A stretch of DNA of 41,061 nucleotides from Compostibacillus humi (GTDB lineage Bacteria > Bacillota > Bacilli > Bacillales > Amphibacillaceae), in NCBI RefSeq assembly GCF_014637175.1, contig NZ_BMEV01000026.1, positions 1 to 41,061 of the forward strand, in the 5' to 3' direction. Made by a program: the position numbers and the translations under genes. Of this stretch, positions 15,593-23,574 are shown one piece after another (position 1 is the stretch's first letter; every line of letters begins with the position of its first letter). The notes under the pieces are model-generated. The model saw nothing but the letters and a program-made list of their open reading frames with translations. It was not told the DNA's origin and searched no databases.

Positions 15593-16373
15593 TCAGTTTA
15601 AGTTTAAAAAACGTCAACGTGTTTTCGTATATTTCATGATAAACTTGCTGCAATTCCATCTTCTTTATTAAAGCAATCATCTTCAATGATTCATGAATCA
15701 TTTTCGGCTCGGTCAATTTTCCCTCAAAAAGTCCTGCAAAAGGCCATGGACCATCGGTTTCAACCATGATTTGCTCCAGCGGATAGCGGGCAGCTAAAGC
15801 TTGAATTTCCTTTTCATAGACGATATCCGGCGTAAAGGAAATATAGTAGCCGTTTTCCAGCATTCGCTCTACCGTTTTTTCGTCCCCTTTAAACCAATGA
15901 AAATGGGCTTTTCGTACGGAATGTTTTTCCAGAAGGTCACAGACGATCGATGTATCTTCATAAACAGCATGAAGAATAATCGGTTTATCGTACCGTTTTG
16001 CCAGCAAAATAAATTGCTCCAATAATTCGATATACTTCTCCAGCTTTATCTGTTTATTATCCCGGCGCATATAATACGGCAAACCAACTTCCCCTATGGC
16101 CACCATCTCTTTTTCGTGCTCCGCAATCCAATCGAAAAATGCAGCCAATTCCGTTTCATCCGGCAAAGATTGCTCTGGATGATAGCCAAATGCAGGGTAA
16201 ATCCCGCTGTAAGTTTTTGCCAGCAGCAAATTTTTCTCAGCCGACGGTAAATCTTGGGAAACGGTAATCAGCCCTTTAATGTTCCATCGGTCCATCGACT
16301 GTACGATCATCTGCTGCTCGTTTTCTTTATAATGATCGAAATGAATATGGGCATCGATAATATTCCTCTGCAA
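15588..16373 (-). CDS. TatD-family metal-dependent hydrolase
   Basis: A 261-residue TIM-barrel hydrolase of the TatD family. Metal ligands are visible as DAHIHFD (7-13), IGEVGLPYY (the bridging Glu), PIILHAVYED, KAHFHWF, and the catalytic Asp in MVETDGPWP. TatD proteins are often nucleases, but family members have varied or unknown substrates. It starts 15 bp after thiZ and appears to be the last gene of the TPP-riboswitch operon, so a role in processing a thiamine-derived compound is possible. That rests on position only. Confidence 0.8.
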   Translation of the reverse strand: MQRNIIDAHIHFDHYKENEQQMIVQSMDRWNIKGLITVSQDLPSAEKNLLLAKTYSGIYPAFGYHPEQSLPDETELAAFFDWIAEHEKEMVAIGEVGLPYYMRRDNKQIKLEKYIELLEQFILLAKRYDKPIILHAVYEDTSIVCDLLEKHSVRKAHFHWFKGDEKTVERMLENGYYISFTPDIVYEKEIQALAARYPLEQIMVETDGPWPFAGLFEGKLTEPKMIHESLKMIALIKKMELQQVYHEIYENTLTFFKLKLK

Positions 16374-16388
16374 GTTATTTCCCCTTTT

Positions 16389-17144
16389 CTATTTAGACAA
16401 TTGTTCACTCTCATCTCCGCTTAAACTTTGGTAAATTTTCCTCTTCCAATGCAAAAATTCATCTGTCAGCAATATTTTTCTGTCCCGCGGCCGCGGAAAT
16501 GGAAGGGAAAATTCCTGCTTTATCGTTGTCGGACTTGAGGAAAAGACGATAATCCGATCAGATAAAAATAAAGCTTCCTCAATATTGTGAGTAACAAACA
16601 ATATAGATTTTTTATGTTCTTCCCAAATGGAGAGAAGCCATTGCTGCATATCGAGACGGGTAAATTCATCAAGGGCTGAAAATGGTTCGTCCAGCAAAAT
16701 AAGCGACTGGGGACTCATCATGCTTCGGATAAAAGAAACCCTCTGTTTCATACCGCCGGATAATTCGTGGGGATAGGCTTCTTCAAACCCTTCCAGTCCA
16801 GCCCTTTTGATCATTTTCCTCGCCTTTTCCAAGTCTTTCTTTCCCGCAATTTCCTGACCTAATACGACATTTTCTAATACTGTCCGCCAAGGAAGAAGCG
16901 AAGCAGATTGGGGCGTGTAACTAATGTGCCCCCGCTTGCCGTTAATGTTTTTACCATTTAAATAAATTGTGCCGGAACTCGGTTTCGTAATACCGCCGAT
17001 CATTTGAAAAAGGGTGCTCTTCCCGCTTCCAGACGGGCCAAGAATTGAGACAAACTCCCCGTCACGGACAGTAAAAGAAATATCTTTTAACACTTTTTTC
17101 GTTCCGTAAAATTTTGCAAGGTTATGAATTTCAAGCTGATTCAT
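16389..17144 (-). CDS. thiZ: Thiamine-precursor ABC transporter ATPase ThiZ
   Basis: A 251-residue nitrate/sulfonate/thiamine-type ABC ATPase. Walker A is GPSGSGKST, the signature is LSGGMKQRVSFIRSM, Walker B is SLILLDEPFSALD and the switch is FVTHNIEEALF. I use the second ATG (17144), 6-7 bases after GAAGGAA; the first ATG is too close. It overlaps thiX by 14 bp. The sequence alone would also fit sulfonate importers; the TPP riboswitch and ThiY decide for thiamine-precursor uptake. Confidence 0.85.
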   Translation of the reverse strand: MNQLEIHNLAKFYGTKKVLKDISFTVRDGEFVSILGPSGSGKSTLFQMIGGITKPSSGTIYLNGKNINGKRGHISYTPQSASLLPWRTVLENVVLGQEIAGKKDLEKARKMIKRAGLEGFEEAYPHELSGGMKQRVSFIRSMMSPQSLILLDEPFSALDEFTRLDMQQWLLSIWEEHKKSILFVTHNIEEALFLSDRIIVFSSSPTTIKQEFSLPFPRPRDRKILLTDEFLHWKRKIYQSLSGDESEQLSK

Positions 17145-17907
17145 AGGCATTTCCTTCTTCCCCAGGTTTCCAGCGGATGATGCGTTTTTCCAAAAACAAA
17201 ATGAACAAAAAGAACAGCAAACTTAATATAATAATGACCATAATGGCGACAAAAACCCGGTCCGTTCGGAAGGAGGAGGAAGCAAGGGTCATATACACGC
17301 CAATTCCTTTGCTGGCACCAAGCCATTCGGATATAACCGCCCCCATGACGCTATACGTGGCGGAAATTTTAAGTCCGGAAAACAGCGAAGGCAAGGCGTA
17401 CGGCCACTCCAATTTCCAAAAAATTTGCCTTTTTGTTGCCCCGGCCATTTGCATGTAATGCAATAAATCCCGGTCCGTCTGCCGGAAACCGTCCAACAGG
17501 GAAACGGTAATAGGGAAAAAGCAAACAAGGGTAATGACGATAATTTTCGGCAACATGCCAAAACCGAACCAAATGACAAGCAATGGGGCAAGGACAATAA
17601 TCGGTATGTTTTGCGAAATAATCAATATCGGATAAAAGGCTTGCCGCAAAAAAGGGACAAGGTGGAGGCAGACGGCGATGAAAATGCCGACACTGCTCCC
17701 GATAAGAAAGCCAATAATAATTAGCTTTATCGTCGCCAATAGGTGACCATTATAATTGGACCAGCCAGAAACCATTTCCTGGACTATTTCTGTCGGTGCC
17801 GGTAAAAGCCAGCCTGGAATGTTACACAGACGGCAGCTTATTTCCCAAGCAATGATAAGAAGGATGAGGACCAGAATTGGTCTCCATCCTTTCAACACAA
17901 CATTCAT
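17131..17907 (-). CDS. thiX: Thiamine-precursor ABC transporter permease ThiX
   Basis: A 258-residue binding-protein-dependent permease with about six membrane helices and an EAA-type loop (LLHYMQMAGATKRQIFWKLE, about 148-167). The start ATG overlaps the upstream gene's stop by 4 bp. It works as a dimer with ThiZ to import formyl-aminopyrimidine or related HMP precursors, judging by family and riboswitch. Confidence 0.85.
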   Translation of the reverse strand: MNVVLKGWRPILVLILLIIAWEISCRLCNIPGWLLPAPTEIVQEMVSGWSNYNGHLLATIKLIIIGFLIGSSVGIFIAVCLHLVPFLRQAFYPILIISQNIPIIVLAPLLVIWFGFGMLPKIIVITLVCFFPITVSLLDGFRQTDRDLLHYMQMAGATKRQIFWKLEWPYALPSLFSGLKISATYSVMGAVISEWLGASKGIGVYMTLASSSFRTDRVFVAIMVIIILSLLFFLFILFLEKRIIRWKPGEEGNAYESA

Positions 17908-18203
17908 GGACGATACTTCTCCGTTAATTGCTCCATGCTGGCACCGTCCGGCTTATAGAAGATTTTTACTTGCGAAATGACACTAGGGCAGCCCTTCTCC
18001 ACCATTTTTTCATTCATTTTTTCTATAATTTGAAGCAGTTCGGACAAATCCCCTTCCATCGTCGTTTCCAGTGGATGTACTTCAAATTTTACCCCGGACG
18101 CTTCAATGACAGAAATGGCTTCATCGACAAAGGGAATCGTATCCTCGCCATGTCGTGTTTTTGGAATGATTTGTACACTGACTAAAGCATTGGCCATATT
18201 CAA
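17904..18203 (-). CDS. Small thiamine-binding protein (MTH1187/YkoF fold)
   Basis: A 99-residue protein of the MTH1187/DUF77 type: it begins ANALVSVQIIPKTRH and has VDEAISVIEASGVKFEVHPL followed by TTMEGDLSELLQIIEKMNE. Relatives of this ferredoxin-like fold, such as the YkoF domain, bind thiamine or its pyrimidine part. Its place between the binding protein and permease genes of a TPP-controlled transporter supports a cytoplasmic carrier or sensor role for the imported compound. Confidence 0.8.
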   Translation of the reverse strand: MNMANALVSVQIIPKTRHGEDTIPFVDEAISVIEASGVKFEVHPLETTMEGDLSELLQIIEKMNEKMVEKGCPSVISQVKIFYKPDGASMEQLTEKYRP

Positions 18204-18218
18204 GTTCCTCCTCGAAAA

Positions 18219-19226
18219 TTATTCAGGCAAAAATTCATTTGTAAAGGCTTTTTCAGCATCAAGCTTTTCTTCTAATAACCCATTTTCATACATCCATTCG
18301 GCATAGTTTTCCCAAACTTCCAGCTTTTGCTCGCCCCAGCGCGGTGCATCATCCTTGTATTTCGGAGCGAGCCATTCCTGACTTGCCTTTACTAAGTCCG
18401 GATCTAAATCCGGTACCGCTTCAATTAAAATATTTGCTGCTTGTTCCGGCTCGTTTATCGCCAGTTCATAGCCTTTCGACACTGCCCGAAGGAATTTTTC
18501 AATCGTTTCCGGGTTTTCTTCAATCATCTTTTCATTAGTGGATAATACTGGAGTATAATAATCCAGTTTCTCGCTATAATCCGTCAAATACACGATGTTT
18601 AATTCTTCATTCCGGAGTTCCGCTTCCACTCCCGTCCATCCATAGTAAATCCAGGCAAAATCAATTCCTTGATGCATTGCGGTGAAAAAGTCGGTATCGC
18701 CAATGTTAACGATTTCTACTTTTTCTACGTCAGCATTTTCCTGCTGCATTAAAGAATCGAGCACGGCTTTTTCCAATGGAGCGCCCCATCCGCCATAGCT
18801 TTTTCCTTCAAAATCTTTCGGCGATGTAATGTCCTTCTCTTTGAGCGAAGCAAATCCGGAAGTATTATGTTGAATAATCGCAGCTATAGATACAATTGGT
18901 ACTCCTTGAATACGGGCTTCCGTAATCCCTTCCTGGTAACTTACGCCAAAATCAGCCTGGCCAGAAGCAACCATTTGATCTGCTCCGGCTTCCCCAGGCA
19001 TCACAATTTCCACATTTAGCCCTTCTTCTTCAAAGTATCCTTTATCCCTTGCAACATAAAGCCCGGTATGGTTCGTATTTGGTGTCCAATCTAAGACTAC
19101 CGTAATATCCTCATTTTCTGTACCGTTTGCTTCTTCTGCTCCATTTTCTCCGCTGTTCTCACTGCTGTCATTCCCACATGCGCTAAGCAACATAACGAAC
19201 AAAGCTATGAAAATAATTTTTTTCAT
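18219..19226 (-). CDS. thiY: Thiamine-precursor-binding lipoprotein ThiY (NMT1/THI5-like)
   Basis: A 335-residue extracellular binding lipoprotein. The signal peptide KKIIFIALFVMLLSAC ends in the lipobox LSAC, followed by an acidic Glu/Asn/Gly linker (about 18-40). The mature part has the NMT1/THI5 signature: VVLDWTPNTNHTGLYVARDK (about 44-63), GYFEEEGLNVEIVMPGE and the closing segment SYGGWGAPLE. ThiY proteins bind N-formyl-4-amino-5-aminomethyl-2-methylpyrimidine, a salvage precursor of the thiamine pyrimidine. First gene of the operon, directly behind the TPP riboswitch. Confidence 0.9.
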   Translation of the reverse strand: MKKIIFIALFVMLLSACGNDSSENSGENGAEEANGTENEDITVVLDWTPNTNHTGLYVARDKGYFEEEGLNVEIVMPGEAGADQMVASGQADFGVSYQEGITEARIQGVPIVSIAAIIQHNTSGFASLKEKDITSPKDFEGKSYGGWGAPLEKAVLDSLMQQENADVEKVEIVNIGDTDFFTAMHQGIDFAWIYYGWTGVEAELRNEELNIVYLTDYSEKLDYYTPVLSTNEKMIEENPETIEKFLRAVSKGYELAINEPEQAANILIEAVPDLDPDLVKASQEWLAPKYKDDAPRWGEQKLEVWENYAEWMYENGLLEEKLDAEKAFTNEFLPE

Positions 19227-19280
19227 CCTGTATTCTCCCCTTTAGTTTTTATTTGGGGCTTGAAACCTGTATGTATACAC

Positions 19281-19313
19281 ATATAATAAATGCCCCAGGC
19301 ACAAGCCTAGGGC
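19281..19313 (-). terminator. Riboswitch terminator upstream of thiY
   Basis: On the minus strand GCCCTAGGC-TTGT-GCCTGGGGC forms a 9-bp stem (one G-U pair) followed by ATTTATTATAT. It lies between the TPP aptamer and thiY, as the expression platform of an OFF switch. Confidence 0.7.
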
Positions 19314-19340
19314 ACATGAACACATTATAAACTATGTGTA

Positions 19341-19430
19341 TGTTCCCTACGCTGGTCTTAGCCAGATCAGGTTCAAGGAGTCAGTATCTTACGGATACTA
19401 TCTCAACCAGCAACACTGGTTCCCCCACAC
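19341..19430 (-). promoter_or_regulatory. TPP riboswitch (THI element)
   Basis: Read on the minus strand, the thi-box elements appear in order: GGGGGAACC, a CTGGTTGAGATAG segment, CTCCTTGAACCTGATCTGG, then CCAGCGTAGGGAA. These are the conserved TPP aptamer strands. The element precedes the thiY operon and should shut it off when thiamine pyrophosphate is plentiful. Confidence 0.95.
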
Positions 19431-19436
19431 AACACA

Positions 19437-19465
19437 AGTATAACATATTTTTTTCCACCTGTACC
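19437..19465 (-). promoter_or_regulatory. Promoter of the thiamine-precursor operon
   Basis: On the minus strand an extended -10 (TGTTATACT, hexamer at 19437-19442) lies 17 bases after a weak -35 (GGTACA, 19460-19465). The predicted start falls at the 5' edge of the riboswitch. Confidence 0.5.
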
Positions 19466-19519
19466 ATACACTTATCGAATTGCGTCGAAGCATTGCGGCT
19501 GCCTGGCACCGGGGTACTG

Positions 19520-19811
19520 CTACAGTTTCTTAAATAGCCGTTTCCATATATCCGACGGGACCATTCCATTTGCTTCTAACGTTCCGTCAGAGTTTATGTA
19601 AATTTCCAGCCGGTCAGGAATTTCGGCAAATTTCCCTTCCAAGTATCGGTACCGGTCCAACGGAAGTCACATTTCCTTTGTTTGGATTCCACGTCCATGG
19701 GACACCGCAGCCTTTACAATGGATAGGGCAGCCTTGCACCCATATGCAGGCTCTCAATCCAGGACCTTCCGAATTTGTAGATGGCAAAAAACGATGCATA
19801 TTTACTTCCAT
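19520..19811 (-). pseudogene. Remnant of a radical-SAM/4Fe-4S activase-like gene
   Basis: The N-terminal part (ATG at 19811) has a clear iron-sulfur motif, ACIWVQGCPIHCKGC, after HRFLPSTNSEGPG, as in NrdG-like activating enzymes. After about 47 codons this frame drifts and stops at residue 65. A different frame then carries what looks like the normal C-terminus (RLEIYINSDGTLEANGM ... LFKKL, stop at 19520). About 100 central residues of a roughly 200-residue protein are missing, so this is a deletion/frameshift remnant. Its ATG overlaps a TAA of an upstream frame (TAATG). Confidence 0.7.
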
Positions 19812-20083
19812 TAATAGTCCACAATCCTTCCCGCATCAAACTCGGAATCCTGCCGATGTTGAGCTTCGGAGTCCGTCGCCCCCTCTTCCGCGACCCTATA
19901 AAAGGGCTTACTGTATATATGCTATTTTACTTGTTGGAGAAATTGATGTAATTCCTCCACTAATATTACATTCTGTAATGGTATGCATCTATTTGCGTTC
20001 CCTAAACGGAAGCGAACTTTCTTTATAAAAATGCATTGCGGAAAATTTTTCTCTTTTACTACGTTGATGAAGCAGTTCTTAGT
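19811..20083 (-). pseudogene. Unidentified gene remnant downstream of the BMC shell genes
   Basis: One minus-strand frame runs from 20083 to the TAA at 19811-19813, interrupted only by a TAG at 19922-19924. It has no usable start codon; an AAAAGGAG site upstream leads into TTG-AGC-TAA. The last part (residues VAEEGATDSEAQHRQDSEF and GRIVDY before the stop) looks like a genuine protein C-terminus, because its stop is coupled by TAATG to the radical-SAM remnant. The earlier part contains CIPLQNVILVEELHQFLQQ. I recognise no family. Confidence 0.4.
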
Positions 20084-20116
20084 TTAGCTCAAGGTTCTCC
20101 TTTTCGCAAGAACATG

Positions 20117-20383
20117 TTACTTTAACAATCCGGTTTCTTCCAGGACGGGACGATGCATTACCGTATAAGCGACGATATTCTCCTTCATTTTTGCCTGTTT
20201 AATTCCTTCGGTGATTGCCATTTGTACTGCTGCAGTTTCTCCTTCAATAATTATTGTTGTCAATGCCGAATCTCCGCTTGTCTTCATTTTTATCATTACC
20301 GGTGCACACTTTAACATGCGATCCGTAATTTCCAGAGATGCTGCCAGCCCTCTTGTTTCGATAAAGCCCCAGGCGTTCCCCAT
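20117..20383 (-). CDS. BMC-H shell protein with atypical pore (second copy)
   Basis: An 88-residue single-BMC-domain shell protein. The start WGFIETRGLAASLEITDRML is typical of hexamer-forming BMC-H proteins. The pore loop, normally like GSG or GGG, reads KTSGDSALTT (residues 34-43) and so is polar and acidic. The C-terminus (VMHRPVLEETGLLK) is short. AAGGTGGAT precedes the ATG. It is the last intact gene of the microcompartment operon and differs strongly from the neighbouring BMC-H, suggesting hexamers with another pore selectivity. The overall call is firm; the pore interpretation is inference. Confidence 0.85.
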   Translation of the reverse strand: MGNAWGFIETRGLAASLEITDRMLKCAPVMIKMKTSGDSALTTIIIEGETAAVQMAITEGIKQAKMKENIVAYTVMHRPVLEETGLLK

Positions 20384-20518
20384 CCCCTATCCACCTTCTT
20401 TGCAAATATATCCATGATTCCAACGTACTGCATCAACAGGAAAATCTCCCAGCATCCTGGAGAAAACTTAAGAGCCCGCACTAATAGGTTGGCTGCCGTC
20501 TTTGTTAACCAATTTAGT

Positions 20519-20809
20519 TTAAACATCAAACTTTGGCATAATCAGGTTTAATTCTTGATGGGGCCGTGGAATGACATGGACTGAGAGCAGTTCTCCCACC
20601 CTTTGTGCTGCAGCACTTCCGGCATCGGTAGCTGCTTTTACTGCACCAACATCACCGGTAACTAATACCGTCACAATCCCCCCGCCGACATGAACTTTGC
20701 CTATAATATTCACGTTCGCTGCCTTCACCATCGCATCTGCCGCTTCTAAAGACGCAACAAGTCCGCGTGTTTCGATCATTCCCAGGGCCCCGTTTACTTC
20801 ATTTGTCAT
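20519..20809 (-). CDS. BMC-H shell protein (EutM/PduA type)
   Basis: A 96-residue canonical BMC-H protein: [20 protein letters not shown] (8-27), the pore segment [20 protein letters not shown] (pore glycines 42-44), and the C-terminal [12 protein letters not shown] found in PduA/EutM relatives. Such proteins form hexameric tiles of microcompartment facets; their central pores pass small metabolites. A 134-bp spacer separates it from the next BMC-H gene. It is likely the main facet protein of the locus. Confidence 0.95.
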   Translation of the reverse strand: MTNEVNGALGMIETRGLVASLEAADAMVKAANVNIIGKVHVGGGIVTVLVTGDVGAVKAATDAGSAAAQRVGELLSVHVIPRPHQELNLIMPKFDV

Positions 20810-20949
20810 TTTTCTTTCCCCCTACTTCTGTTGATTTGACCAGTTTTTCTATGAATCTCGTATCTTTGCCAAACCGCTACCGCAATATCTTACCTTAAGA
20901 ACATTAACGCATTATCACAATTACCCTTGTACGCTTACTATTTATAATT

Positions 20950-21243
20950 CTAGTAATAGGAACGAAACGTCACTTTACTCTTTGTCTCGGTATTCAATCT
21001 GCTGCTTAATTGTTTCCATTTCCTTATTTCCTCTTCAGACAATGGCTCAAAACCAATCGTCTGTTGATTTGAGTCGTCCATGTACATTAAACTGTTCGTG
21101 ATTCTTTCCCACTGCATTAACTCCTTATCGGTTAGCGGCACCCGTTCCCACTCTGTTTTTGAGCAGTCATAAATAGTTTTCTTTTCTTCTTCTAATTTGG
21201 CCATTACCAGTCTTGTAATCTTTTCTATTAAATGGGCATCCAT
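20950..21243 (-). CDS. Small BMC-associated protein with encapsulation-peptide-like helix and internal repeat
   Basis: A 97-residue protein I cannot assign to a known family. Residues 2-20 (DAHLIEKITRLVMAKLEEE) form an amphipathic helix like the encapsulation peptides that direct cargo into microcompartments. The rest carries two copies of a 17-residue motif 31 residues apart: PLTDKELMQWERITNSL (36-52) and PLSEEEIRKWKQLSSRL (67-83). It lies 12 bp after the kinase gene and 140 bp before the first shell gene. A cargo adaptor or scaffold linking enzymes to the shell is a plausible role. It might instead be a piece of a larger enzyme, but the repeat argues for a unit of its own. Confidence 0.6.
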   Translation of the reverse strand: MDAHLIEKITRLVMAKLEEEKKTIYDCSKTEWERVPLTDKELMQWERITNSLMYMDDSNQQTIGFEPLSEEEIRKWKQLSSRLNTETKSKVTFRSYY

Positions 21244-21255
21244 GAAAACACCTGC

Positions 21256-22251
21256 CTAAAATTTTTCCAAATATGCCTTTGCTAACGGATCCGTATCGAT
21301 CGAATATTGTGCTCCCATCGCCCTCGATGTTTCATTGTCCCGGCTGCCGATCCAGGATATTAATTGTAATCTCCGCATCATGATAAAAGTAGGGATTTCC
21401 TGCTCCTCTTCTTCCGATAACGGCCGGACTTTCCGATAGCCTTTCACCCATTTTTCGACTAATTCGGGTACATAGTCTTTATGCTCAATAAAACTTAAGG
21501 CCGTGGCAAGATCATATAAATACCAGCCGAATCCGCAATCATCGAAATCGATAATTTTTATAGTCTTTCCGTCAACGAGCAAATTAGCTAATCTTAAATC
21601 TCCATGAATCAATCCGTATCTTTCTGGCCCTTTGCCAAAAGCTTCCAATCTTTCTTCGATTTTGTCGGAAACTCGCTGAAGCAATTGTTTCCTTTCCGGG
21701 GTCAAGCCAACCCCATCCTGCCATCTGGCCCATTTTGGCTTTTCGCCAAGTATCGCGGCAAAATCCCAAGAAAGCCTTGGCAAACTGTTCAGCTCATCTC
21801 GATGGCTAATACTATGTTCGTGCAGCCGGGCCGTAATTTCTCCAAGGGTTTCGAACTGTTCAATTAACTCTTCTTCCTTATCTTCATCTGGAGCATCGCC
21901 TTCCAAAAACTCAAATACAGTACAGTAGTACATATTCCCTGCAAAATTTACTTCTTGAATCGCTTCTCCGTTATCTCCTTTTATAGATAAAGGAACGATA
22001 AGATCTGAGTTTTTTGCGATGGAATCCATCCAAATTAATTCACTTTCAATTTCTTTTTTCGTATGATATCCCGGCCTGCATACCCGCAAAATAAATTTTT
22101 CCTTTTGCTCTCTGTCATACACGAGATACGTTGCATTTTCCGAATAATTAAGAAGTTTTAGCGACGCAGGGGATAAAAATGAATAATATCGCAGCCCGAT
22201 ATTGGCAATATTCTGAAATTTATCCAGCTGTTCTTGCCATGGATTCACCAT
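21256..22251 (-). CDS. APH-fold kinase, candidate 1-amino-2-propanol kinase
   Basis: A 331-residue aminoglycoside-phosphotransferase-fold kinase. The catalytic motif is LIHGDLRLANLL (H216, D218, N223) and the metal-binding motif is IIDFDDCGFG (D235-D238). In mycobacterial aminoacetone-utilization microcompartments a kinase of this fold phosphorylates (S)-1-amino-2-propanol. The next gene upstream encodes the class III PLP enzyme that would act as the phospho-lyase, and shell genes follow, so that role is the best fit. Other small amino alcohols such as ethanolamine cannot be excluded. The start is ATG with AGGAG upstream. Confidence 0.7.
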   Translation of the reverse strand: MVNPWQEQLDKFQNIANIGLRYYSFLSPASLKLLNYSENATYLVYDREQKEKFILRVCRPGYHTKKEIESELIWMDSIAKNSDLIVPLSIKGDNGEAIQEVNFAGNMYYCTVFEFLEGDAPDEDKEEELIEQFETLGEITARLHEHSISHRDELNSLPRLSWDFAAILGEKPKWARWQDGVGLTPERKQLLQRVSDKIEERLEAFGKGPERYGLIHGDLRLANLLVDGKTIKIIDFDDCGFGWYLYDLATALSFIEHKDYVPELVEKWVKGYRKVRPLSEEEEQEIPTFIMMRRLQLISWIGSRDNETSRAMGAQYSIDTDPLAKAYLEKF

Positions 22252-22268
22252 TTTTCTGCTCCTTTCTT

Positions 22269-23534
22269 TTAAATGTATTGGTAACTTACTTTTCTTGCCG
22301 CTTCCCGAATGCTCTCCTCACAGCGAGAAAGCAATTCGTCGCAGTAGGATTTATCACAAAGTAAACCTGGTTTAAATTGCAAAACTTTCGGATCGAGCAT
22401 GGAATAAATCGCCCAAACTCCGTTCTTATACAGGGAACGCATAACAAATTTAGCACCTTCCGGATGGTTGAATTCCAGCCCCATGACAACCCCTAATTGG
22501 CGAATGCCGGTAAAAAAGTCAGGATACTTTTCTTTAATTTCTTCCAGGCCTGTCCGCAAATAACGAGCAACAAACTCTACATTTTGTCTTACTTCTTCGC
22601 GCTGGGAAATTTCCAGCACTTTCATCGCCACGATACATCCTAATTCGGAACCACCAAAAGTTGAGATATGAGCAAACCCGTCTTCGTTCATCCATGCTCC
22701 CGCTTCTTCGCTGACGACGGTAGCTGCAATCGGATAAATTCCTCCTCCAAACCCTTTTGACGTCACTAAAATATCCGGCTTTATACCATAATGTTCAAAG
22801 CCCCAAAGCTTGCCTGTACGCATCAGCCCTGTCTGAACTTCATCGGCAATATATAATGTCCCGTACATTTCGCACAATTTTTTTACATCGGATAAATATC
22901 CTTTTTCAGGCAATGGAAAACCATAAGTTGCCGGAACCGTTTCAATGACAACCGCAGCAACATCTTCCTCTCTTAATGCCTTCTCCATTGCTTCCAGATC
23001 ATTAAAGGGGACGTGAACAAATTCTTCTTTACTCCCTTCGCTGAGGAACGGACGGGAATACCTTTCATTCCCTAGAGCAACGGCAATTCCGGAATGGCCA
23101 TGATAGCCGTTAATAATGGAGACGACTTTTTTCCGTTTTGTCGCATATCTCGCACATTTAACGGCGACGTCAACCGCTTCACTTCCCCCGCTGGAAAAAA
23201 TAGAGTATCGTAAGTTCTCCGGTGTAGAGCGGGCTAAATCTTCTGCAAGCTGGGCTCTTGTAATGGCAGGAAAATGATGATTGCCTATATCGAAATATTC
23301 CATCGCCTCCTTGAGGGCAGCGATCAGTTCCGGATTCCGATGACCTAAGTTATACGTTCCGCCATTCAAATGAACATCCATCAGTTTCTTCCCGTTCATA
23401 TCGTAAAAATAATACCCGGACCGCTCGCCGATGACTAAATCAATGCCGTCTTCCTGCCATTGCCGTGTCTTTCCCGGATTCCACCATTTTATCGATTGTT
23501 CGAGAACTGTTTCTTTCCTTTTTCTTTTTAACAT
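22269..23534 (-). CDS. Class III PLP enzyme, candidate aminopropanol-phosphate phospho-lyase
   Basis: A 421-residue class III aminotransferase-fold protein. Marks are SSGGSEAVDVAVKCARYAT (114-132), NGYHGHSG, the cofactor aspartate in YIADEVQTGLMRTGKL (D231) and the PLP lysine in ILVTSKGFGGG (K260). Some members of this fold (AGXT2L1-type, and the enzyme of the mycobacterial aminopropanol microcompartment) remove phosphate and ammonia from amino-alcohol phosphates rather than transaminate. Pairing with the kinase gene 17 bp downstream supports a phospho-lyase yielding propionaldehyde or acetaldehyde. A true aminotransferase role remains possible. Confidence 0.75.
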   Translation of the reverse strand: MLKRKRKETVLEQSIKWWNPGKTRQWQEDGIDLVIGERSGYYFYDMNGKKLMDVHLNGGTYNLGHRNPELIAALKEAMEYFDIGNHHFPAITRAQLAEDLARSTPENLRYSIFSSGGSEAVDVAVKCARYATKRKKVVSIINGYHGHSGIAVALGNERYSRPFLSEGSKEEFVHVPFNDLEAMEKALREEDVAAVVIETVPATYGFPLPEKGYLSDVKKLCEMYGTLYIADEVQTGLMRTGKLWGFEHYGIKPDILVTSKGFGGGIYPIAATVVSEEAGAWMNEDGFAHISTFGGSELGCIVAMKVLEISQREEVRQNVEFVARYLRTGLEEIKEKYPDFFTGIRQLGVVMGLEFNHPEGAKFVMRSLYKNGVWAIYSMLDPKVLQFKPGLLCDKSYCDELLSRCEESIREAARKVSYQYI

Positions 23535-23574
23535 GAATTTCTCCTCACTTTACATCGTTCAATAATCATCCCAT

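Noticed and set aside
16389-19226. Reading the ABC genes as a sulfonate/taurine or nitrate importer
   Set aside because: The TPP riboswitch, the THI5-like binding protein signature and the thiamine-binding small protein decide for a thiamine precursor.
20311-20529. A 72-codon minus-strand frame across the gap between the two BMC-H genes
   Set aside because: It overlaps both real genes in another frame, has no domain and is rich in unlikely residues; treated as a shadow frame.
20117-23534. Ethanolamine (eut) or propanediol (pdu) microcompartment
   Set aside because: No ammonia-lyase or diol dehydratase, no B12 genes and no aldehyde dehydrogenase; the kinase plus class III PLP enzyme plus SDR set fits the aminopropanol type better.
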